DNA of 36,793 bases. It comes from a virus. A program made the position numbers and the translations under genes. Of the stretch, positions 30,577 through 36,793 are shown piece after piece; the stretch's first letter is position 1, and every line of letters starts with the position of its first letter. The stretch covers positions 1 through 36,793 of the IMG/VR virus record IMGVR_UViG_3300036827_000083; one strand, given 5' to 3'. Below the pieces are notes generated by a model, which saw only the letters and a program-made list of their open reading frames with translations, was not told the origin of the DNA and ran no database searches.

Positions 30577-30732
30577 CTATTTCTTTTTCTTATGCATTTT
30601 TTCAATGGCTTTAATATGTTTCATTTCCATTTTTTCATGTTTAGCTTTGTCCATATGGTGTTTAGCTTTCTCATGATGATGTGCTGCTTTGTCCATGTGA
30701 TGCTTTGCTTTCTCATGATGAACGTGTTTCAT
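30577..30732 (-). CDS. Histidine/lysine-rich repeat protein
   Basis: This 51-residue protein starts at ATG 30732 behind a strong AAGGAG. It contains 13 His, in a repeat of H-(H/E)-x-KAKHHMDKA units (KAKHHMDKAAHHHEKAKHHM). It should bind metal ions (Zn, Ni, Cu) or DNA, or change charge with pH. It is the first of the small basic genes after the portal. No family assigned. Confidence 0.65.
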   Translation of the reverse strand: MKHVHHEKAKHHMDKAAHHHEKAKHHMDKAKHEKMEMKHIKAIEKMHKKKK

Positions 30733-30808
30733 ATTATTCTCCTTAAGTAGTTTTAATAATCCATTACACAATTAATCATTACTATGTATACCTTATCATT
30801 AAATATCA

Positions 30809-32935
30809 TTAGATAGTAACCCCTTTAGATACTTTATGATGCGTCTCAATACCTTCTTTAAAGTGTCTATGTAACATATCTTTCTTTTTTAATGCCAAAT
30901 CAATTTGTTTTGCAAATCTTTCTGTTTCTGCTTTAATTCTTTGCGTAATATTACTTTCACGTGACATATGGACATCTGATAGTACTTTCATCTGTGCTTG
31001 TTTTAATTTCTCAAGATCGATTTGTAACTGACCTTGTTGTAATTGTCCTTTTGCCATGACCTCTTGTTGCTTTTGTTGAAGCTTTGCCATCTCAATTTGA
31101 TTTCTCATTGCCATAGGATTATTTTGTGCCTGCTGTTGCTGCATCTCCATTGCTTGTTGTTTTTGTTGTTGCAATTCTTTAAGCCAATCACCAACCATCA
31201 TTTTAAGTTGGTCTATACCGCGTATCTCAATATTATCTAGAAGAACAGGTAAACCTTTTTCATTCATGAATTGGTCAAACATCTTTGATGTTCCCATAAG
31301 ACCTATCAATTGCTGAAGCGCCTTAGATTTTTGCACCTGGAATGAAACACCTGCTTCTATCTTTACATTAAGTACATTAGCATCATAAAAGAATGGTTTT
31401 TCATCACGCTGATTTATCTTTTCATAACTAGATTTTCCATCAATACCCATTACAGGAATAGTTCTAGGTGTTCTATAATATTTAGGTAATAAATCAACTA
31501 TAATCTCGCCTATCCTTTGTAAACCTTGTAGAAAACCAATAATGTAAGGCATTGCTGCATTATTAGATTGAGTAGCTGCTTCAACGATAGCGATACCACT
31601 AAGTTGATTGTCATTAATACCAAGAGAACTATCATAACTACCCAAAATGTTTTGTATGAGAGAATCAGTTGACGCGAAAGTTTGTACCACTTCAGGGGGA
31701 GTAGGAACACGTTGCACCTCACGGATAGGCATTGGTATGGGTTTATCTGGATCTTCTTCATAGAAAGCATTGTATACCATGTTAGAAGGTTTTTGATGAT
31801 CTTTATAAGCCTTTAACCAATCAGCTTCTTTGGGTAAAGCTTCTTTAGCAACTATAAATTTATGTTGAACAATATTTTCCATTTCATTTGCAAGCGTTAT
31901 ACCCGCAAAGTTTTTAAGTCTTTGTGCACCTTTTGCATGGTAGACATAAGGTCTTGTCATCTGACCTACTGCACCTGATGTCTTTGGGTTTTTTAACATG
32001 ATCGAATTACCATCAAAAAATACTAATGGTAAAAAGGTGAAATCGGTTTCAACGTATTCTATAACCTCAGATTCAATAACACGATAACGACAAACTGTTT
32101 CAAGTTGAGTCCACCTGGGTTTTCCCTTTATAGCTGGAATCTGCATTACCATTCCAGCTTGTTCCCATTCTTGTTTCATCATCTCGTATTCTTTTAAAGT
32201 CATTACTTGATCATTAATAAGTTGTACGATCTTAACATCACGTTTTTTCTTCTCATAATAATCGGCTACTAATAATATTTTCTCATTACCGTTTAAATAT
32301 GACCAATTGTATCCCGCAAATGCTCTATTAAAACTAATCTTATCAACGTTAATATCAGGATTGTCTTTTTTAAATTCTTCTATTTCATATGGTCTACATT
32401 CAAAACAAAATCTTCCATCACCTTTATGTGACCGACGTGCTGTCTGATCCCACCCAACTAAGCATGGATCATAAGCCTTATCAAATATTAATATCTGATT
32501 GAATGACATGGGGTGAGCGTAGTCAGTCCAAACTTTACCTACTGAAAAGCCACCGCTATAAATCTCTTTCATTATCTCCCATCGTACATGATCATTTTTC
32601 TTATCAAGTAAGATGTGGCGTAAATGCTGCTCGACTATGTGTACTGCCTGTGGGTCTGCATTATCCTCATCTTCTGAGGAAACCATAATAGATGGTTCTT
32701 GTTTAGAGAATTCTCCCATTTGGCGTGATATATAAGCTTCTGTTATGTTGAATTCTATTTGTGGTTTTGAAAGCTGAGTTAAAAGTGTTATATCGTCTTG
32801 AGTCAATGCTGTCTCATAAATAAAGCGTCTAAACTCATTAAACCTGTCATAATTAGGTTTAAATGCCTCATATGAGTTTTTAACATTTTTCTTGATACGT
32901 TCAAGTTGTGCTTGATGTGTTTTTGCCACTTCCAT
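30809..32935 (-). CDS. Portal protein (P22 gp1-like)
   Basis: This 708-residue protein matches the P22-type portal (725 residues). The N-terminal helix region (NYDRFNEFRRFIYETALTQDDITLLTQLSKPQIEFNITEAYISRQMGEFSKQEP) is followed by the GGFSVGKVWTDYAHPMSFNQILIFDKAYDPCLVGWDQTARRSHKGDG segment, the wing, the DSLIQNILGSYDSSLGINDNQLSGIAIVEAATQSNNA clip, and a long C-terminal helical barrel with Gln-rich repeats (residues about 585-640). It forms the dodecameric DNA channel. AAGGTG precedes the start. Confidence 0.9.
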   Translation of the reverse strand: MEVAKTHQAQLERIKKNVKNSYEAFKPNYDRFNEFRRFIYETALTQDDITLLTQLSKPQIEFNITEAYISRQMGEFSKQEPSIMVSSEDEDNADPQAVHIVEQHLRHILLDKKNDHVRWEIMKEIYSGGFSVGKVWTDYAHPMSFNQILIFDKAYDPCLVGWDQTARRSHKGDGRFCFECRPYEIEEFKKDNPDINVDKISFNRAFAGYNWSYLNGNEKILLVADYYEKKKRDVKIVQLINDQVMTLKEYEMMKQEWEQAGMVMQIPAIKGKPRWTQLETVCRYRVIESEVIEYVETDFTFLPLVFFDGNSIMLKNPKTSGAVGQMTRPYVYHAKGAQRLKNFAGITLANEMENIVQHKFIVAKEALPKEADWLKAYKDHQKPSNMVYNAFYEEDPDKPIPMPIREVQRVPTPPEVVQTFASTDSLIQNILGSYDSSLGINDNQLSGIAIVEAATQSNNAAMPYIIGFLQGLQRIGEIIVDLLPKYYRTPRTIPVMGIDGKSSYEKINQRDEKPFFYDANVLNVKIEAGVSFQVQKSKALQQLIGLMGTSKMFDQFMNEKGLPVLLDNIEIRGIDQLKMMVGDWLKELQQQKQQAMEMQQQQAQNNPMAMRNQIEMAKLQQKQQEVMAKGQLQQGQLQIDLEKLKQAQMKVLSDVHMSRESNITQRIKAETERFAKQIDLALKKKDMLHRHFKEGIETHHKVSKGVTI

Positions 32936-32962
32936 GTGTTTTCACCTTTTTAAGTGACCATA

Positions 32963-34498
32963 CTAATTCCCATATGCTCTCTTTCTTGCAAAATCCACCT
33001 GCTTTTGATGACTCATCATGTTTGCTGCTAATTGATTATAGTCAGTCTTATGAGATGTTTGATACATGATTGTCTTATCAATAAAAGCAGCGTTAACCGC
33101 ATCATAACATGTATCGGCAATATCGTCATGACGATGAGTATTATTTGCAGTAATATCTAACATATGCGATATGCACATTCTAGTATGTTTACCTGTTGTT
33201 GCTAATGATATTTGTTTTGCTGCTATGAATTGCTGCATATCAATAAAACGCTGGGTCTTAGAGCCTGATTTGACTGTACGTTCAACACCTATTACCTTTA
33301 AACCCTGAGTGCGTTTTAATACTGATACTAATGTAACACCTGTAGATTTCTTTTCTATTATAGCACACTGTGGTTTAGTCTTATACATCATGCATGATGA
33401 CCAGAAATCTAAGAACTCTTCCTCTAAATCTTTAGGTTCAATTTGCAATTGACGACAATCAAGCCAATGCAATGCAAATAGATCTGGTACAGCAATGTTT
33501 TTTATCTTTATTTGATATAAACCCCAAAATGAAAATACTGTCTTATCATTCCATTCTTTATCAGTTTCTGCGGTATCTGCTGTTATAAATGTAGATAACA
33601 TATCCGGATCATTATCTAATAATACAAAATCTTGTTCTTGATATAAGCCACCGCCTGCAGGTATTGGATCTTGTTGATATTGACTTGCAAACTTATAACG
33701 TTGTAGTTTTTTCATTGTAAGCAATTTATCAAGCGGCATAACCTCAGGATATCTAGCATTACCTGCATCATCTATAGCTTTAATGTTAACGTGATGCCAA
33801 TCATTACCATCCTCACCTTTTATTAAATAATTGAATAAATCATCTTGATGCAGGCGTTGGCCGATGGCTATAATCGGTACGTTTGCACCTCTTGTGCGTG
33901 GTTGAATTGTCTCAATATAATTTCTGATGATTTTTTCTCTAATGATATCTGAATGTACTTCATCAGGCTTATGAATATCATCAATGATAACGCCCCCACT
34001 ATAATGATCAAGGCCTGGTAAACCCGCATCACGACCAACGATTGCACCTGATGAACCGAATGCTGCGACAGCGCCTCCTGCTGTTGTCTTAAAAAAATCC
34101 TTTGCGCTGGATTCACGATTGATCTCAACTCCAAATAGTTTTCTGTAAATAGGTAACATCATTGTTTGTTTGATTTCATGTGTATGACTTGATGCAAGTT
34201 CATGAGAATAAGATATATATAGATGGTTTGAATCATTATACCAAGCAGTTGACCAACATATAAAATTCTTAAGTAAAGAACTTTTAGACCAACCTGGAGG
34301 GCAATTAATAGCAAGATATTGTATTCGTCCGAAAAAAACATCTTCTAACGCTCTGCAAATTGTTAGAAAGTGCGATTCATTGCTCCGCGGTTGGCTTACA
34401 ATAAAATCACGGCCTGTGCGTTCTTTAAATATGAAACAGTTAAATAAAAAAAAATCTGATAAAAGATCAACACGTAATTGATGAAGATCATCACTCAT
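32963..34498 (-). CDS. terL: Terminase large subunit
   Basis: This 511-residue DNA-packaging motor has the Walker A CPPGWSKSS (residues 66-74), Walker B GGVIIDDIHK (168-177) and coupling motif AIGQRLHQDD near 211-220. The C-terminal nuclease has Asp308 (ITADTAE), Glu382 (AIIEKK) and Asp459 (HRHDDIADT). Length and order match P22 gp2. It overlaps the small terminase by 8 bases. Confidence 0.93.
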   Translation of the reverse strand: MSDDLHQLRVDLLSDFFLFNCFIFKERTGRDFIVSQPRSNESHFLTICRALEDVFFGRIQYLAINCPPGWSKSSLLKNFICWSTAWYNDSNHLYISYSHELASSHTHEIKQTMMLPIYRKLFGVEINRESSAKDFFKTTAGGAVAAFGSSGAIVGRDAGLPGLDHYSGGVIIDDIHKPDEVHSDIIREKIIRNYIETIQPRTRGANVPIIAIGQRLHQDDLFNYLIKGEDGNDWHHVNIKAIDDAGNARYPEVMPLDKLLTMKKLQRYKFASQYQQDPIPAGGGLYQEQDFVLLDNDPDMLSTFITADTAETDKEWNDKTVFSFWGLYQIKIKNIAVPDLFALHWLDCRQLQIEPKDLEEEFLDFWSSCMMYKTKPQCAIIEKKSTGVTLVSVLKRTQGLKVIGVERTVKSGSKTQRFIDMQQFIAAKQISLATTGKHTRMCISHMLDITANNTHRHDDIADTCYDAVNAAFIDKTIMYQTSHKTDYNQLAANMMSHQKQVDFARKRAYGN

Positions 34499-34886
34499 CT
34501 TTTTTATTAGCCTTCTCTACATTTTTCTTTGCGGCCTTTGCATCTTCTTTAGCTTTAACAATGTCATCATTATTGGATATGACAATAACCTCACTATCAC
34601 GCCATTTAGCCTGACATTTAAGATAAAATATCTGCGCTGTGACATTTCCATTATCTACATTTGCAAGCAAAGCTGCTGTCACGCGTGCTATTCCTCTTGC
34701 CTTTCCTCGCTTTATAGCTTCATTTAATAGAGCAATTTCTGACTTCTTTTTCGATAATGTTTCAGCTCTTATACCAAGACATAATGCAATATCTTGTTGT
34801 TCCATGCCGCGAGCTGCCAATGCCTCAATTTTTTTGAGTTCTTCTAGAGTTGGTATCCATGGTGGTTTGCCTACCGGATTCGCCAT
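34491..34886 (-). CDS. terS: Terminase small subunit
   Basis: This 131-residue protein starts at ATG 34886 behind AAGGGG; an earlier in-frame start at 34910 has no site. The N-terminal part (PTLEELKKIEALAARGMEQQDIALCLGIRAETLSKKKSEIALLNEAIKRGKARG) is a helix-turn-helix that recognises the packaging start. A Lys/Ala/Asp-rich tail follows. It is coupled to the large subunit, as usual. Confidence 0.85.
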   Translation of the reverse strand: MANPVGKPPWIPTLEELKKIEALAARGMEQQDIALCLGIRAETLSKKKSEIALLNEAIKRGKARGIARVTAALLANVDNGNVTAQIFYLKCQAKWRDSEVIVISNNDDIVKAKEDAKAAKKNVEKANKKDE

Positions 34887-34983
34887 AATGATCCCCTTAA
34901 AAACATCCATGAGCCTAGAATTAATAGAAACCCTCTAATAGATGAAATATATATTAGTGCTATATACATCAATGATGGGTTGA

Positions 34984-35478
34984 TCATGTTACGTTCCATT
35001 CATTTCCGCAAGCTGGACATTTTGTTAATTCGTTTGTCTTTTCTTTTATCTCTTCAATGACTTCTTCTTTCTCTGTATCTAATTTTAATTCTGTTTCATC
35101 AAAACCCGTTATCTCAAAGTTATAGTCCATATCTTTCAATTCATCTATCTCGCTTTTCAGCAGCTCATAATCCCATCCTGCATCAAGTGCTATCTTATTG
35201 TGGGCGATGATATAGGCTTTTTGCTGCGCTGCGCTTAAGTGACTAATCTTGACGGTTGGAACTTCTGTCATTTCTAGCAATTTAGCTGCTAATAATCTTC
35301 CATGCCCCGATATAATCTGACTATTGTGATCGATAGCAATGGGGTCATTAAACCCAAATTCTTTGATGCTCGCTGCTATTTTCTTAATCTGCGCATCTGA
35401 ATGAGTGCGTGCGTTTTTCGAGTATGCTTTAAGTGATTCAATTGGCATTTTTACAATAGTTAAACTGATATCTCGCAT
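34984..35478 (-). CDS. ParB/Srx-fold protein with C-terminal zinc ribbon
   Basis: This 164-residue protein has the ParB-like N-terminal domain (IESLKAYSKNARTHSDAQIKKIAASIKEFGFNDPIAI, then ISGHGRLLAAKLL with GHGR at 58-61) and the YIIAHNKIALDAGWDYELLKSEIDEL segment that normally links such domains to a DNA methyltransferase. The methyltransferase is absent. The protein ends with a short half ribbon CPACGNEW (Cys154, Cys157) instead. It is the first late gene, just before terminase, and may nick DNA or hydrolyse CTP, as other ParB-fold proteins do. AGGA precedes the start. Confidence 0.8.
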   Translation of the reverse strand: MRDISLTIVKMPIESLKAYSKNARTHSDAQIKKIAASIKEFGFNDPIAIDHNSQIISGHGRLLAAKLLEMTEVPTVKISHLSAAQQKAYIIAHNKIALDAGWDYELLKSEIDELKDMDYNFEITGFDETELKLDTEKEEVIEEIKEKTNELTKCPACGNEWNVT

Positions 35479-35509
35479 GACTGTCCTGTCTTATATCCGT
35501 CGTATTCCC

Positions 35510-35525
35510 ACAATGATATCATTGT
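35510..35525. promoter_or_regulatory. 16-bp palindrome at the divergent late promoter
   Basis: ACAATGATATCATTGT is perfect over 16 bases. It lies between the leftward late operon (start 35478) and the rightward small genes (start 35570). On the minus strand, TTGTGT, 16 bases, TATCAT places a -10 box inside the palindrome. On the plus strand TTGAAA (35526-35531), 18 bases, TATAGT (35550-35555) is a good match, although it leaves a very short leader. A dimeric regulator here could control both directions. Confidence 0.55.
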
Positions 35526-35569
35526 TTGAAATTAACACAAACCATTGTTTATAGTGACAATAAGGACTC

Positions 35570-35821
35570 ATGATGGCAGCAACAACAAAATTTAACGGAA
35601 TAACCTACCAAAAAAAACTTAAAGATGCAGGACTGGATCATAGAATAGCTGATGTCCATGCAGAAGAAATACAGACAATACTTAATACTGAGATTGCTAC
35701 TAAGCAAGATCTAGACTTATTAGAGACTAAAATGATTATAAAGCTCGGATCGTTAGTCGTAGGTTGTACATTTATTATCTCATGCATGATCGGAGTTCTT
35801 GGATTTATTTTGCACAAGTGA
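35570..35821 (+). CDS. DUF1640-like coiled-coil membrane protein
   Basis: This 83-residue protein (ATG at 35570; a second ATG follows at 35573) has the form of small phage and bacterial DUF1640-type proteins: FNGITYQKKLKDAGLDHRIADVHAEEI, then IATKQDLDLLETKMIIKLGSLVVG and one C-terminal membrane span (TFIISCMIGVLGFIL). The helical part should form a coiled coil facing the cytoplasm. Its neighbour at 36499 has a related layout. Confidence 0.75.
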   Translation: MMAATTKFNGITYQKKLKDAGLDHRIADVHAEEIQTILNTEIATKQDLDLLETKMIIKLGSLVVGCTFIISCMIGVLGFILHK

Positions 35822-35840
35822 AGATAATAATTATTATATT

Positions 35841-35866
35841 GGACTCTACTACAAACGTTTGAGTCC
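35841..35866. other. Inverted repeat after the coiled-coil gene
   Basis: GGACTC (35841-35846) and GAGTCC (35861-35866) are complementary over 6 bases with a 14-base loop. No T-run follows. The 176-base gap to the next gene holds nothing else that I can support. It may be a weak terminator. Confidence 0.35.
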
Positions 35867-35997
35867 TATATCCTAATGATTTTTAATGAATTTATTTGAT
35901 AAATTTATCCTACCTTTTTCTTTTGGATTTGCTTTGCCTATCGAAAACTACTTATGTTTAAATTAATTTTTCTATCACTGTCTATAGAGGAATATGA

Positions 35998-36189
35998 ATG
36001 TTAAAGAATTCGCTAACAATCCCCGAATTTTGTAATGGAGAAAGCATTAGCAAAGCGATGTTTTATAAATTACGCAAACAAGGGTTGGCACCCGATATTA
36101 TGAAAATTGGACGGCTTACTCGTATTTCTGCTGAATCAGTAAACGAGTGGCGAAAGCGCATGGAAAAATTAGCTAAAGAAGTGAAATAA
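35998..36189 (+). CDS. AlpA/excisionase-like HTH protein
   Basis: This 63-residue protein (LTIPEFCNGESISKAMFYKLRKQGLAPDIMKIGRLTRISAESVNEWRKRMEKL) has the helix-turn-helix and wing of the AlpA/MerR type (SKAMFYKLRKQG recognition helix; GRLTRISAESVNEW wing). AGAGGA is 8 bases upstream. It is followed at once by the promoter at 36193, so it may regulate the next genes. Confidence 0.82.
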   Translation: MLKNSLTIPEFCNGESISKAMFYKLRKQGLAPDIMKIGRLTRISAESVNEWRKRMEKLAKEVK

Positions 36190-36192
36190 TTG

Positions 36193-36221
36193 TTGACATA
36201 CTATTAATACACTGTTAATAT
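36193..36221 (+). promoter_or_regulatory. Strong sigma70 promoter with embedded inverted repeat
   Basis: TTGACA (36193-36198), 17 bases, then TAATAT (36216-36221); TGT directly before the -10 box is an extended -10. Arms TATTAA (36203-36208) and TTAATA (36215-36220) form an inverted repeat that overlaps the -10 box, as in a repressed promoter. It drives the gene at 36260 and those after it. Confidence 0.75.
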
Positions 36222-36259
36222 GTCCTTGTACCATTAAACAACAAGACGAGGACAAGAAA

Positions 36260-36469
36260 ATGAACAAGTTAATCACCCAAGGCGCATTGAATATAAACGG
36301 TAAAATGCAATATTCAGTTATAACCAGCGATATTTTTGATGGCTGGTACATAAATAGCCGAAGTTTCAACTTCAAAAAATTAGCTAAAGCTCAAGAGAAG
36401 TTCAATGAAGTATTAGCGCAATATCCTGATGCTGTAATCCACGAATCACCGGAATGGGCTGCTGCATAA
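36260..36469 (+). CDS. Hypothetical protein
   Basis: This 69-residue protein has GAGGA upstream. Its pattern (NKLITQGALNINGKMQYSVITSDIFDGWYINSRSFNFKKLAKAQEKFNEVLAQYPDAVIHESPEWAAA) suggests two beta strands and a helix. No family recognised. First gene behind the strong promoter. Confidence 0.65.
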   Translation: MNKLITQGALNINGKMQYSVITSDIFDGWYINSRSFNFKKLAKAQEKFNEVLAQYPDAVIHESPEWAAA

Positions 36470-36498
36470 GCGCCCTTTCACTAAACGAGGATATATCA

Positions 36499-36747
36499 AT
36501 GAATTTATTTACCGCAGAACAAGAAAGTTATATTCAACACGAAGTTAAAATCAGATCATTAGAAGGTGCTTATACTAGATTTGAAGAAACATTTAAGCGT
36601 CTTGAGAGTAAAATTGATTCTCATTTTAAGTGGACTATCGGAACAATCCTTATGCTTGTAGCGTCGATGGGGACAATGGTTGGCGGCGTTATGTTAAGTA
36701 AGTACATTGAAAATCATCAATCTCAAATTAAAGTACAGGTTAAATAA
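36499..36747 (+). CDS. Coiled-coil membrane protein
   Basis: This 82-residue protein starts at ATG 36499 with ACGAGG upstream; an in-frame start at 36454 overlaps the previous gene and has no site. A helical part (SYIQHEVKIRSLEGAYTRFEETFKRLESKID) leads into one membrane span (WTIGTILMLVASMGTMVGGVML) and a polar tail. The layout resembles holin-associated or DUF1640-like proteins. The circular join cuts this gene; its last 81 bases are repeated at 1-81. Confidence 0.7.
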   Translation: MNLFTAEQESYIQHEVKIRSLEGAYTRFEETFKRLESKIDSHFKWTIGTILMLVASMGTMVGGVMLSKYIENHQSQIKVQVK

Positions 36748-36793
36748 TATGTTTTTATTTATTTTACTTTCGATATTTATTTGGTCATTTTTT
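36667..36793. repeat. Circular-assembly overlap, right copy
   Basis: Identical to bases 1-127. Annotation beyond 36666 duplicates the start of the window; the reading frame at 36749-36793 is the beginning of the gene at 83-286. Confidence 0.9.

Noticed and set aside
34984-35478. Plasmid partition system (phage-plasmid)
   Set aside because: No ParA-type ATPase was found, and the ParB-like domain resembles the methyltransferase-linked type.
35886-35966. 26-codon frame between the coiled-coil gene and the AlpA-like gene
   Set aside because: No ribosome binding site and no motif; too short to support.

Overview
The window is a complete small tailed-phage genome that assembled as a circle. Bases 1-127 and 36667-36793 are identical, so the unique length is 36,666 bp and the cut falls inside a small membrane-protein gene. 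The DNA is AT-rich, genes are tightly packed with stop/start overlaps, and ribosome binding sites are of the AGGA/GGAG type. The virion genes follow the order of the Salmonella podovirus P22: small terminase, large terminase, portal, scaffold, coat, tail adaptor (gp4-like), gp10-like tail protein, a gp26-position gene, three ejection proteins with lengths close to gp7/gp20/gp16, then tail fibres. The phage is therefore very probably a short-tailed virus of a Gram-negative, probably proteobacterial, host. The sequence alone does not name the host.

Layout, read around the circle. (1) 35570-36793 continuing through 83-451, plus strand: small genes (coiled-coil membrane proteins, an AlpA-like protein, a ribbon-helix-helix protein) behind a good sigma70 promoter at 36193. 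(2) 452-596: a structured convergent intergenic region. (3) 597-1925, minus strand: lysis cassette (GH24 lysozyme, holin, secreted protein) behind its own operator-like leader. (4) 2160-9030, minus strand: early/accessory operon of about 20 mostly small genes that ends in a VRR-NUC nuclease, a replication-initiation-like protein and a clear intrinsic terminator at 2083-2107. It includes AlpA-like regulators, DUF551- and DUF6948-like proteins, zinc-finger-like proteins and a Gly-Asp repeat protein. (5) 9194-11620, plus strand: recombination module (RecT-like annealing protein, Gp157-like protein, DEDDh exonuclease). (6) 35478 down to 11629, minus strand: one long late operon with a ParB-like protein, packaging, head, tail and ejection genes, and a run of eight to ten tail/fibre genes.

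No integrase, DNA polymerase, primase/helicase, tRNA, CRISPR array or insertion sequence was recognised. Replication probably relies on host machinery recruited by the 366-aa initiator-like protein, and lysogeny is not supported by any gene I can identify.

The parts most worth following up are: the receptor-binding region, which carries a 152-bp near-identical duplication that moved a fibre start module plus the 3' end of the neighbouring gene; a leader before the scaffold/coat genes with two copies of a 30-nt element; a near-perfect sigma70 promoter at 3938 that faces away from every nearby gene into a strong hairpin; and a cluster of very small basic, histidine-rich and zinc-ribbon proteins inserted between portal and scaffold.
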